The notes: a model not told the origin generated them from the letters alone. Numbered from the stretch's first letter, positions 7,087-13,521 are shown. The stretch is DNA of 17,279 nucleotides from an uncultured Phycisphaerales bacterium (GCA_946886375.1 CAMPIL010000025.1:1-17279), one strand, 5' to 3'. Translations and numbers: made by a program.

Positions 7087-7572
7087 TCAGCGCCGCTTGT
7101 TATTCGCGTTGACGTAGAGCCGCTCGAGGAAGTGCACCAGCACAAGCGTCGTCAGGGCGAGTACCGTCATGGTGGCAGCGATGATGTAGAAGCCCGCGCC
7201 GGCCGCCATGCCAGTGGCGGCGACAACCCAAATGCTGGCCGCGGTAGTCAGGCCTTTCACGCGGCCGCGGTTCTCAATGATCGCCCCAGCGCCAAGGAAT
7301 CCCACGCCGCCGACGATCGCGGCGATGATTCGCAAGGGGTCGCCAAGGCTGGGCCCGGACTGAAATCCGCGCCGGTCCAGCCAGCCGAAGAATTCCATCG
7401 CGATGAGCGTGAAGCCTGCCGCGCCCAAGGCCACCATGATGTGCGTCCGCAATCCGGCGTTGCGGCCGCGGCTCTCACGTTCCCAGCCCACCGCCGCGCC
7501 GATGACCATGGCGACCAGCATTCGCACCACGATTTCTACTGGCGATGTGCTTGTCTCCATGAAGGCGCCCAT
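7087..7572 (-). CDS. MgtC/SapB family membrane protein
   Basis: The 161-aa protein carries the N-terminal MgtC domain: GAAVGWERESRGRNAGLRTH (25-44) with the conserved Glu-Arg, GGVGFLGAGAII (88-99) and VKGLTTAASIWVVAATGMA (105-123), with about four to five membrane segments. It lacks the soluble C-terminal regulatory domain of Salmonella MgtC, so it is the short SapB/YhiD-like form. The precise role of short homologues is uncertain. The start at 7572 is supported by TACGAT ending seven bases upstream; ATG 7560 is an alternative. Confidence 0.9.
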   Translation of the reverse strand: MGAFMETSTSPVEIVVRMLVAMVIGAAVGWERESRGRNAGLRTHIMVALGAAGFTLIAMEFFGWLDRRGFQSGPSLGDPLRIIAAIVGGVGFLGAGAIIENRGRVKGLTTAASIWVVAATGMAAGAGFYIIAATMTVLALTTLVLVHFLERLYVNANNKRR

Positions 7573-7579
7573 TCACCCA

Positions 7580-7585
7580 ATCGTA
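7580..7585 (-). promoter_or_regulatory. TACGAT box, predicted leaderless promoter of the MgtC-like gene
   Basis: On the minus strand TACGAT is followed by seven bases and ATG 7572, with no Shine-Dalgarno of usual strength between. Confidence 0.45.
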
Positions 7586-7674
7586 CGGACGCCGCACCGC
7601 CGCATGACCGCAGCGTCTGTGAATGCCCGTCAGTTCGGGTGAAATTCGGAGCCCGTCCCATCGCAGGGCCGCGC

Positions 7675-7690
7675 GCCGCGCCGGCGCGGC
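7675..7690. repeat. 16-base GC palindrome upstream of the nitroreductase gene
   Basis: gccgcgcc/ggcgcggc is a perfect palindrome 25 bases before ATG 7716 and just upstream of the TAGAGT box, in the gap between the divergent MgtC-like and nitroreductase genes. It could be an operator, but in GC-rich DNA it may be chance. Confidence 0.4.
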
Positions 7691-7697
7691 TTCATGT

Positions 7698-7703
7698 TAG
7701 AGT
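7698..7703 (+). promoter_or_regulatory. TGtTAGAGT extended -10-like box of the nitroreductase gene
   Basis: TAGAGT with an upstream TGn (7695-7697) ends 12 bases before ATG 7716, so a leader of only about five or six bases is predicted. No Shine-Dalgarno is present. Confidence 0.4.
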
Positions 7704-7715
7704 CAACGCCCACGC

Positions 7716-8387
7716 ATGCCGGAGCCGACCTATATCCCGTATCGTCCGATCGCGCCTGATCAGGGGGCCGATCCGCTGCGTGCATCGCGTGAATTCTTCG
7801 AGCGGATGAACAGCCGCCGCAGCGTGCGCATGTTTTCTGATCGCGATGTGCCGCGCGAAGTGATCGAGAACCTCATCCGGGCTGCAGGCACTGCGCCCAG
7901 TGGCGCGAACAAGCAGCCATGGCGCTTCATCGCGGTGCGCGATCCGGTCATCAAGAAGGAAATCCGCCTCGCCGCGGAAGAGGAGGAGCGGGAGTTCTAC
8001 CAGCGGCGGGCAAATCCCGACTGGCTGCGCGATTTGCAGGCCATCGGCACCGATGAGCACAAGCCATTCCTTGAGATCGCTCCGTGGCTGATTGCAGTTT
8101 TCAAACTCGTGCGCGATGACCAGATGCAGAATGAATCCGATCAGGTGTATTACGTGAACGAATCGGTTGGAATAGCGGTGGGCTTGCTGCTTGCCGCGGC
8201 GCACCACGCGGGCCTGGCCACGCTGACGCACACGCCAAGCCCAATGAAATTCCTGGCAACAATCCTGCGGCGGCCGCCCTACGAGCGGCCGTACCTGCTG
8301 ATTCCCGTGGGATATCCTGCGCCGGACTGCGTGGTGCCTGATCTTGATCGCAAGCCGCTGGATCAGATCATGGTTGTTGATCGGTAA
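7716..8387 (+). CDS. Nitroreductase-fold flavoenzyme, iodotyrosine-deiodinase-like
   Basis: The 223-aa protein has the FMN-binding nitroreductase fold: RRSVRMFSDRDVP (34-46), AAGTAPSGANKQPWRF (56-71), NESVGIAVGLLLAAAHHAGL (148-167) and IPVGYPAPDCVVPDLDRKPL (196-215). The overall order and wording match iodotyrosine deiodinase, which reductively removes iodine from halotyrosines using FMN. The substrate-lid residues of the human enzyme (Glu157, Tyr161, Lys182) have counterparts at E91, Y95 and K116, with identical spacings of 4 and 21 residues. I infer a halotyrosine or related haloaromatic dehalogenase. A generic nitroreductase or other IYD-family activity remains possible. It stands alone, divergent from the MgtC-like gene and convergent with the next. 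Confidence 0.92.
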   Translation: MPEPTYIPYRPIAPDQGADPLRASREFFERMNSRRSVRMFSDRDVPREVIENLIRAAGTAPSGANKQPWRFIAVRDPVIKKEIRLAAEEEEREFYQRRANPDWLRDLQAIGTDEHKPFLEIAPWLIAVFKLVRDDQMQNESDQVYYVNESVGIAVGLLLAAAHHAGLATLTHTPSPMKFLATILRRPPYERPYLLIPVGYPAPDCVVPDLDRKPLDQIMVVDR

Positions 8388-8444
8388 ACTGGATCTCGCG
8401 CAGCGTGATGACACGCCGGCCCGCGCTGCAAAGGGCAATTGGTG

Positions 8445-9056
8445 TCAGGCGCCTTCGACCAGTTCAAAGAACACGCCATCGGATGTCCGGAGTTTTCCCT
8501 GGCGGGCCAGTTCGTCCCAAACCTGCCGTGGAAATTCGCGCGGAGCCATGATCGCGGCGACCTGCGACTTCTTGCCGCCTGACATGGGGTTGCCCACGCG
8601 TCCAAGTTTGGATTCATCATCCAGCCGCGTCAATTTCAGCCGTTTGCGGAAGGCTTTCATCGCGCGCTTGAGGTTGTCCGATGACAGGTCATCTGGCGGG
8701 GCCTGGGGCACGGGTGTCGCTGCGGCGACTGCTTCAGCGGCACCAGCAATGGCCGGCGAGCCGGGTGAGGGTTCAGCGGCAGACGATTGCTTTTGCTTCA
8801 AACCCGCGCTGAGTTCATTCGTCAGGCGTGCCAGTCCTTTGATGTCCTTTTTTGCAACGATCTCTGCCACGCGCGGATCATCCGCCGCGATGCGCGACAG
8901 CAGCGCCTTGGCCTTCTCCCACAGTTTCACAGGCTTGTTGGCCTCAGCGAGGTAGATCTCCGAGACGATTTCGCTCAGCCGCTGCAGGGAAATGGTGTCA
9001 AAGTGCTCGTAGTACCTGCGGACGATTCCCTGCTGATATGCGGATCGATCTGCCAT
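8445..9056 (-). CDS. Conserved-looking hypothetical protein, two domains joined by an Ala/Pro linker
   Basis: The 203-aa protein is not recognised. Residues 1-88 look all-helical and amphipathic (RYYEHFDTISLQRLSEIVSE, then KLWEKAKALLSRI). Residues 89-122 are a low-complexity Ala/Pro/Ser linker. Residues 125-203 form a second, basic, helical domain (NLKRAMKAFRKRLKLTRLDD) ending in a helix plus strand pattern (FPRQVWDELARQGKLRTSDG, then VFFELVEGA) that could be a small winged-helix-like unit, though this is only a resemblance. There is no signal peptide or membrane segment, so it is probably cytoplasmic. The start is supported by TATGAT five bases upstream. Confidence 0.8.
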   Translation of the reverse strand: MADRSAYQQGIVRRYYEHFDTISLQRLSEIVSEIYLAEANKPVKLWEKAKALLSRIAADDPRVAEIVAKKDIKGLARLTNELSAGLKQKQSSAAEPSPGSPAIAGAAEAVAAATPVPQAPPDDLSSDNLKRAMKAFRKRLKLTRLDDESKLGRVGNPMSGGKKSQVAAIMAPREFPRQVWDELARQGKLRTSDGVFFELVEGA

Positions 9057-9061
9057 GACAC

Positions 9062-9067
9062 ATCATA
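9062..9067 (-). promoter_or_regulatory. TATGAT box, predicted leaderless promoter of the 203-aa gene
   Basis: On the minus strand TATGAT (five of six matches to TATAAT) is followed by gtgtc and ATG 9056. No ribosome binding site fits in five bases. Confidence 0.5.
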
Positions 9068-9189
9068 CGCAGCCAACCGCCACGAAGCCCGGTCTCCAAG
9101 CGAGCGCGGTCGCGAATCATCGCTGCATCATGTCGGGCACCTCGGTTTGCTCGCTGTCGTCCTTGCGCGTCTTGACGTGAATCTTCTAC

Positions 9190-9216
9190 TCTGGCAATGA
9201 AGCTTCTGGCAATGAA
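9190..9216 (+). repeat. 15-base-period tandem duplication at a small ORF start
   Basis: tctggcaatgaa occurs at 9190-9201 and at 9205-9216. Each copy contains an in-frame ATG of the 61-codon frame, giving MKLLAMKL. Confidence 0.7.
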
Positions 9217-9382
9217 ACTGGTCCGGCTCAAACGCAGACATCCGATGAACCTCACGCTGGCGACGCCGCGCTGCCCAGAATGCGGATGTGTGATCGACGC
9301 GGCTGTTGAATTGCTGTTGCGCGGTGGCGCGACGGTTTCGGCGGAGCCAGACCCCAACAAAAGCGCAAAGCAACCTCGCTGA
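9197..9382 (+). CDS. Possible small protein with a single CPxCGC knuckle
   Basis: A 61-codon frame lies between two divergent genes and ends four bases before the convergent PAC2 stop. The centre reads LATPRCPECGCVIDAAVELL (about 21-40), like one half of a zinc ribbon, with an amphipathic helix after it and a polar tail. Starts at 9197, 9212 and 9245 are possible. A TACTCT box ends four bases before 9197, roughly in line with the leaderless pattern of neighbours. The first 15 bases are duplicated, which duplicates the start codon. It may be spurious: it is short and there is no ribosome binding site. Confidence 0.4.
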   Translation: MKLLAMKLVRLKRRHPMNLTLATPRCPECGCVIDAAVELLLRGGATVSAEPDPNKSAKQPR

Positions 9383-9386
9383 CCCA

Positions 9387-10400
9387 TCAATCCGCTTTGC
9401 GGAACAGGTCCAGGAAGCGATCCTCGTATTGCTTGAAGACGCCCAGCCGATCCAGTTCGCGCTTCAGGTGAAAGGCTCTGTCGCGGTTTTCATGGGCGCT
9501 TTCGAACATGGCATCGATGCGGCGGCGCGTGGCGTAATCGAGTTCAGGCCCCTTGTTCACCGCAGGACTGGATTCCGGTTTGGCCGTTTCGTCCGTTTCG
9601 CCGTTGCCTTCATCATCATCATCCTCATCGGCGGCCGCAAACTCCGGCACGGTGAAGCTCTCGCCGCCGGCTTCGGCTTGCTCGCGGGCGGCCTGCTCGA
9701 GTTTCTCCAGCAACTGGATGAGTCCCTTCTCCACCATCTTGGCCTGCTGGTCCAGTTCCGCAAAGTCGATGTCCACTCCGACCATCGTGGTGAAAACTTC
9801 CAGCGCGGCATGCGAAGCCTTGGGATTGGGAACGCCCGCGGCGAAGTAGGGCAGTTCGCCAAGCAGACAAATGCCCGGCATGCTGCGCTCCACGCCCGCA
9901 GCCAGCAGAACGCCGTTGAGCCCGCTAATCTGCCCCTCCTTGAGGATTTCAACTTCCAGCGTCTTGAGTTGCTCAAGCAGTTGGGGATCGGTGGAGACGC
10001 CGAAGACGCGCGGCTGATCGGTTGGATGGAGTTGCGAGGCCATCGCAGCGAAGGTGCAGATATTCCGCACGCCGCGCTGCTGGGCGTAATCCAGTATGCG
10101 ATGGCACAAGGCGTACCCGCCGACGGTCGGCTGCGCCTCGCCGATGAACACCAGCAGATCGCGCGGCGAGTCTGGCAGGCGCAACTCAAAGAACATGTTG
10201 CGCGGCAGGCGGCCGGCGCGGGCCAGTCCGTTGCGCACATCGATGTGCGGCACGTCGAACATCTCGCGCGAAGGCAGCTCATGCACCAGTTTCGCGCCGG
10301 CTTTCACCACGAGGTAGCCTGCGGCTCCGACGGCGACATTGCCCATGCCGGGCCACGCCGCGACAAGCCAGGGATCGCGAAGCAGGGTCACATCAGCCAT
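9387..10400 (-). CDS. PAC2 family protein
   Basis: The 337-aa protein belongs to the PAC2 family, related to archaeal/eukaryotic proteasome assembly chaperone 2. Visible hallmarks are WLVAAWPGMGNVAVGAAGYL (11-30), a LVFIGEAQP segment followed by ILDYAQQRGVRNICTFAAMA (about 102-121), SGLNGVLLAA and the Pro-rich GELPYFAAGVPNPKASHAAL region. A very acidic linker (ADEDDDDEGNGETDE) lies between the PAC2 core and a C-terminal charged helical tail. The bacterial role is not established. A longer frame starts at 10421, but TAGAAT ends eight bases before ATG 10400 and would lie inside that longer frame, so I prefer 10400. It is divergent from the carbonic-anhydrase-like gene. Confidence 0.88.
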   Translation of the reverse strand: MADVTLLRDPWLVAAWPGMGNVAVGAAGYLVVKAGAKLVHELPSREMFDVPHIDVRNGLARAGRLPRNMFFELRLPDSPRDLLVFIGEAQPTVGGYALCHRILDYAQQRGVRNICTFAAMASQLHPTDQPRVFGVSTDPQLLEQLKTLEVEILKEGQISGLNGVLLAAGVERSMPGICLLGELPYFAAGVPNPKASHAALEVFTTMVGVDIDFAELDQQAKMVEKGLIQLLEKLEQAAREQAEAGGESFTVPEFAAADEDDDDEGNGETDETAKPESSPAVNKGPELDYATRRRIDAMFESAHENRDRAFHLKRELDRLGVFKQYEDRFLDLFRKAD

Positions 10401-10408
10401 TTCCTGCG

Positions 10409-10414
10409 ATTCTA
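10409..10414 (-). promoter_or_regulatory. TAGAAT box, predicted leaderless promoter of the PAC2 gene
   Basis: On the minus strand TAGAAT (five of six matches to TATAAT) is followed by eight bases and ATG 10400. Confidence 0.5.
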
Positions 10415-10498
10415 TGCGCATGCAGGCGCAGGGGCAGATGGCAGGCGATTCACCGAGCCGATCCTGAGTCGGCGGTTGCGCCAGTTTCGTTTTGCCGG

Positions 10499-10504
10499 TA
10501 CATT
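10499..10504 (+). promoter_or_regulatory. TACATT box, predicted leaderless promoter of the carbonic-anhydrase-like gene
   Basis: TACATT ends eight bases before ATG 10513, and TTGCGC lies exactly 17 bases upstream (10476-10481) as a possible weak -35 element. Confidence 0.5.
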
Positions 10505-10512
10505 GCCGATGG

Positions 10513-10962
10513 ATGAATTACCAAAGCACTTTGCCCTACGACGCCCAGCGCATTCACGCGGCGGCGATGTACTGCAGCGACGGCCGCGTGGGCGAGCACT
10601 TTGACGACTTCCTGCAGAACGCCTTGAAACTGCCGCGCTACGACCGCGTGGCTCTTCCCGGCGGACCGGCCTGCCTGGCCGGGCACACCGAGGCGCATGT
10701 TGCCGAACAGGGCGTCGTGGATGAACTCAACTTCCTGGTGGAAACCCACAGGCTGGAGCGAATCGTGCTCATCGCCCACGCAGGCTGCGCGTTCTACTCG
10801 GCGCGCCTGAACTTGCCGCATGAATACCTCGAGTCCCAGCAGAAGATCGACTTGGTCAAGGCGGCAGGGTTCATCCGCAGAATTACCCGCATCAGCCGAA
10901 TCGATGCGTTTTTCGCGCGGCCGGACCACAATCGCGTGCTGTTTGAGCCGGTAGTCCTGTAA
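10513..10962 (+). CDS. Small beta-carbonic-anhydrase-like protein
   Basis: The 149-aa protein is shorter than typical beta-carbonic anhydrases (about 170-230 aa) but shows the core zinc-site pattern: YCSDGR (C21, D23, R25), equivalent to the CxDSR motif, and IAHAGC (H89, C92), equivalent to HxxC. Those enzymes interconvert CO2 and bicarbonate using a Cys-His-Cys zinc site and an Asp-Arg dyad; all five residues appear present. The central segment RVALPGGPACLAG and the helix before LERIVLIAHAG also fit the fold. Whether it is an active anhydrase or a divergent relative cannot be decided here. ATG 10513 is preferred over TTG 10492 because of the TACATT box. Confidence 0.75.
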   Translation: MNYQSTLPYDAQRIHAAAMYCSDGRVGEHFDDFLQNALKLPRYDRVALPGGPACLAGHTEAHVAEQGVVDELNFLVETHRLERIVLIAHAGCAFYSARLNLPHEYLESQQKIDLVKAAGFIRRITRISRIDAFFARPDHNRVLFEPVVL

Positions 10963-11047
10963 CGTGCAGCCGCGGCTTGTTGAACGAACTTGCACGGCGT
11001 GAAGAGCGTGTAGCATTGGCCCGAGTCATCCATTCCTGCCCAACCTC

Positions 11048-11197
11048 ATGAGCGATTTTTGAATTCAGCTACGCGAAGTTCCGCCCCATCGTGCAGGACG
11101 CGCTGGATCACGGCTACACCTGCCACAGGTTCGATGAAGCCCTCTCGCGCGTAGTCGCAAAGCGGTTCTACCTGCGGCACACGTGGACATTTCCGCC
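11048..11197 (+). pseudogene. Truncated, twice-frameshifted polysaccharide-deacetylase-like remnant
   Basis: From ATG 11048 the frame reads MSDF then hits TGA because a run of five T (11056-11060) has one base too many. Skipping one T gives a continuous protein-like reading, EFSYAKFRPIVQDALDHGY and then THRFDEAL-like residues up to FYLRH at 11180. There a second shift is needed: adding one base between 11180 and 11181 restores LRH-D-VDIS. The FxYxxFRxxxxxALxxGY...LRHDVDIS pattern is typical of the N-terminus of a polysaccharide-deacetylase-like family. After VDISA the similarity stops, so most of the catalytic domain is missing. I read it as a decayed gene start. Confidence 0.55.
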
Positions 11198-11216
11198 ATC
11201 AATCCTCCCGGACCCA

Positions 11217-11247
11217 TGAACCCTCTCCCTCGATCGGAGAGGGTTCA
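11217..11247. terminator. 12-base-pair perfect stem-loop, candidate terminator
   Basis: tgaaccctctcc (11217-11228) and ggagagggttca (11236-11247) are perfect inverted arms around a 7-base loop. It lies 33 bases beyond the stop of the minus-strand lipoprotein gene and after the pseudogene. No T-run follows on either strand, so it may be a Rho-independent terminator of the tail-less kind or simply an intergenic stem-loop. Confidence 0.5.
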
Positions 11248-11279
11248 CCAACGCACTCAGAACGGCGTTCGGGCACAGT

Positions 11280-11906
11280 TCAGTCGCGATTGGACGGCTG
11301 ACTGATGACATCATTGTTATTCGCGCTGCCGAGATATCGCTCGCGCGCTTGTCGATTAATCGCCAACATGCGGTTGATGACGTTCTGACTCACGCCATGA
11401 TCGAGCAGGTACTGGCGCTGCTCGGCGTTGAGATCGAAGATCTGGCCGGTCGCTTCAAGCCGATTAATCATCTGCTGATCGTTCAGTCCAGCCTGCTTCA
11501 TCGCGACGACTTCATCCAGCGTGACAAAGCCATCGTTGTTGATGTCAGCGGTGCGTGCGCTGCGGGCCTCCTCGGGCGTGGCCGGGTTGGTCTGGGCCTG
11601 GTTCACTGCCTGTTGGGCTTCCTGGCGGACTTCTTCGTCGTCGTCTTCAAACCAATCGGTCTTGGCGCCGATGAGGTAGCCGCCGCCCGCGCCCAGCAAG
11701 CCGCCAATGAGTGCGCCGAGCAGCCGGTTTTCCTTGGCGAGAATGGCGCCGATTCCCGCGCCTGCCGCCCCTCCGATCACTGTGGATTGCTCGGTTCTTG
11801 AACCGGGCAGGTCCTCGCAGCCGCCCATGAATGGTGCGCCGCACAGGCCGGCTATTGCGGCCAGCACCAACGCACACCGTACGAAATTTTGCTTTGAAAG
11901 TGTCAT
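11280..11906 (-). CDS. Glycine-zipper lipoprotein with a single EF-hand
   Basis: The 208-aa protein starts at ATG 11906, nine bases after AGGAG; the frame extends upstream to 11942 without a ribosome binding site. Residues 1-30 look like an export signal ending in FMGGC (Cys30), an imperfect lipobox. Residues 44-80 are a glycine-zipper hairpin (IGGAAGAGIGAILA and LLGALIGGLLGAGGGYLIGA) of the kind found in envelope lipoproteins. An acidic helix follows, then one canonical EF-hand loop, DINNDGFVTLDE (121-132), with all calcium ligands in place. The C-terminal third is helical, with a 'LNDQQMINRLEATGQ' pattern and 'YLLDHGVSQNVINRMLAI'. An envelope, calcium-responsive role is inferred only. Confidence 0.85.
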   Translation of the reverse strand: MTLSKQNFVRCALVLAAIAGLCGAPFMGGCEDLPGSRTEQSTVIGGAAGAGIGAILAKENRLLGALIGGLLGAGGGYLIGAKTDWFEDDDEEVRQEAQQAVNQAQTNPATPEEARSARTADINNDGFVTLDEVVAMKQAGLNDQQMINRLEATGQIFDLNAEQRQYLLDHGVSQNVINRMLAINRQARERYLGSANNNDVISQPSNRD

Positions 11907-11947
11907 GAATTGTCGCTCCTGTGCCGTGTGTTTGCCTTCCATGTGAC

Positions 11948-11953
11948 GCTATA
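11948..11953 (-). promoter_or_regulatory. Candidate -10 box of the glycine-zipper lipoprotein gene
   Basis: On the minus strand TATAGC, 41 bases before ATG 11906, would give a leader of about 35 bases containing AGGAG. No clear -35 box. Confidence 0.3.
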
Positions 11954-12020
11954 CCGCAGGGCTTGCCGCACCCGATCGGAACGATGCCTTATTCGACCGG
12001 CACATCCGTTGAAAACCCGG

Positions 12021-12026
12021 TATAAA
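12021..12026 (+). promoter_or_regulatory. TATAAA box, predicted leaderless promoter of purE
   Basis: TATAAA (followed by T) ends seven bases before ATG 12034; transcription is predicted to start at or one base before the A of the start codon. There is no Shine-Dalgarno. Confidence 0.6.
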
Positions 12027-12033
12027 TCAGCGC

Positions 12034-12549
12034 ATGGCAAAGCGATCTGAACGGTCTGAACGGTCTGAACGTCCTGTCGTAGGCATCATCATGGGGAGCA
12101 AGTCGGATTGGGAGACCATGCAGCACGCCGACCAGACGCTGTCGCGTTTCGGCGTGCCGCATGAGTGCAGGGTGCTTTCCGCGCATCGCACGCCCCACGA
12201 AGCAGCCGAGTACGCCGAAACCGCCGAAGCGCGTGGATTGAAAGTCATCATCGCGGCGGCGGGGGGCGCGGCCCATCTCGCAGGCGTCATCGCCGCATCC
12301 ACGATCATCCCCGTGCTGGCATGCCCGATGCAGACCTCATCGTTGGGCGGGCTGGATTCGCTGCTCTCCATGGTGCAGATGCCCGGCGGAATCCCCGTGG
12401 GCACGCTGGCCATCGGCAAGGCGGGTGCGACCAACGCTGCGCTGCTGGCGGTGGCGATCCTGGCGCTGGAAGACGATGCGCTGCGAACGAAACTGCACGA
12501 TTTCCGCAAGGAGCAGGCGCAGAAAGTCCTTGCGGAATCGCTGCCCTGA
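12034..12549 (+). CDS. purE: 5-(carboxyamino)imidazole ribonucleotide mutase (PurE, class I)
   Basis: The 171-aa protein has all class I PurE landmarks: [13 protein letters not shown] (17-29), [11 protein letters not shown] (48-58, with the catalytic His at H51), [15 protein letters not shown] (74-88) and CPMQ...[20 protein letters not shown] (97-124). It converts N5-CAIR to CAIR in purine synthesis, normally together with PurK, which is not in this window. The N-terminus has an extra tripled SER motif (residues 5-13) encoded by a 9-base tandem repeat. The stop is five bases before the EamA transporter start, so the two are probably one transcript. Confidence 0.96.
   Translation: MAKRSERSERSERPVVGIIMGSKSDWETMQHADQTLSRFGVPHECRVLSAHRTPHEAAEYAETAEARGLKVIIAAAGGAAHLAGVIAASTIIPVLACPMQTSSLGGLDSLLSMVQMPGGIPVGTLAIGKAGATNAALLAVAILALEDDALRTKLHDFRKEQAQKVLAESLP
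12043..12069 (+). repeat. Three tandem 9-base units at the purE 5' end
   Basis: cgatctgaa (12043-12051) is followed by two copies of cggtctgaa (12052-12060, 12061-12069), encoding RSE-RSE-RSE. The period is in frame, so copy-number changes would not disrupt the gene. Confidence 0.8.
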
Positions 12550-12554
12550 CCTGA

Positions 12555-13487
12555 ATGCGGCAACTGTCCGGCGCCATACTCGTCGTCATCGCGGCAATCG
12601 GCTTCGGCTTCATGGGGCTGTTCGGGTCCTGGGCGATGAATGCCGGCGTCAGTGTCGAAATGATGCTGTTCCTGCGCTTCGCCATCGCCGGCGCGATCAT
12701 GTCGATCATCATGGTGGGGCGCGGCGAACGCTGGCCGCGCGGCCGCATCCTGCTCGGGTTGATCGGCATGGGGGCAGCGCTCTACGTCGGCGAGGCCATG
12801 TTCTTCTTTCACGCAACGCGGCACATTCCCGTCGGGCTGGTCTCGCTGCTGCTGTACATTTATCCCGTCATCGTCACGTTGTACGCATGGCTGTTTCTCC
12901 ACCAGCCTCTGCGCGGCGGCAGGCTGCTCGCGCTCATTCTCGCGCTGGCCGGGTTGGCGCTGACCATCGGGCCAACGATCTTGAATGGCAGCGGCGACGG
13001 CGTCGCCGGGGGCAACCCTGTTGTGGGCGTGCTGCTTGGGCTTGGCTGCTGCGTGACGTACTCGGTTTACATTCTGGTCGGCGGGCCGATGACCCGCCGT
13101 GCGGGCGCGATCCCCGGCTCGACGATTGTGATTCTTTCCGCGGCGAGCGTTTTGGGGGCGATCGCGCTGATCCGTGGGGATGAACTGCCGCGCGATGGGC
13201 ACGCATGGCTGGGCATCGTGCTCTTGGCGCTGGCCTCCACCGTCATCGCCATCACGGCGGTGCTGGTGGGATTGGAGCGCATCGGCCCGGTGCAGACTTC
13301 CATGCTGTCAACGCTGGAGCCGGTGGTGACTGTCCTCGTGGGGGCGGGGTTGATGGGACAGCGGCTCACCTTGCCGCAAATGGCCGGCGGCGCGTTGATC
13401 GTTCTGGCGGCGGTGATCATCGCACGCACGGTCACGGCTTCGCCGCAATCGCCGCCCAGCGATGCGGATGTGCTGGAGATTCACTGA
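12555..13487 (+). CDS. EamA/DMT-superfamily transporter
   Basis: The 310-aa integral membrane protein has about ten hydrophobic segments arranged as two EamA repeats, the usual drug/metabolite transporter layout. The first repeat runs from GAILVVIAAIGFGFMGLFG to LALAGLALTIGP, the second from NPVVGVLLGLGCCVTYSVYI to GGALIVLAAVIIA. Characteristic segments are LVSLLLYIYPVIVTLYAWLF (end of repeat 1) and GPVQTSMLSTLEPVVTVLVG (end of repeat 2). The substrate is not predictable. It starts five bases after the purE stop, so translation may be coupled; a role in nucleotide or base export is a guess from context only. Confidence 0.92.
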   Translation: MRQLSGAILVVIAAIGFGFMGLFGSWAMNAGVSVEMMLFLRFAIAGAIMSIIMVGRGERWPRGRILLGLIGMGAALYVGEAMFFFHATRHIPVGLVSLLLYIYPVIVTLYAWLFLHQPLRGGRLLALILALAGLALTIGPTILNGSGDGVAGGNPVVGVLLGLGCCVTYSVYILVGGPMTRRAGAIPGSTIVILSAASVLGAIALIRGDELPRDGHAWLGIVLLALASTVIAITAVLVGLERIGPVQTSMLSTLEPVVTVLVGAGLMGQRLTLPQMAGGALIVLAAVIIARTVTASPQSPPSDADVLEIH

Positions 13488-13521
13488 TGCTGGCATCGGA
13501 TGAGTGAAGCGATTGGAAAAG

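Noticed and set aside
7030..7809. 259-aa plus-strand frame across the MgtC-like gene
   Set aside because: Antisense to mgtC motifs and runs into the real nitroreductase gene; His/Arg-rich shadow.
9306..10604. 432-aa open frame on the plus strand opposite PAC2
   Set aside because: Shadow of the PAC2 gene; its low-complexity His/Arg/Gly-rich translation has no domain pattern, whereas the minus strand shows clear PAC2 motifs.
12027..13202. 391-aa open frame on the minus strand opposite purE and eamA
   Set aside because: Arg/Gln/Asp-rich antisense translation; purE and EamA motifs on the plus strand explain the region.
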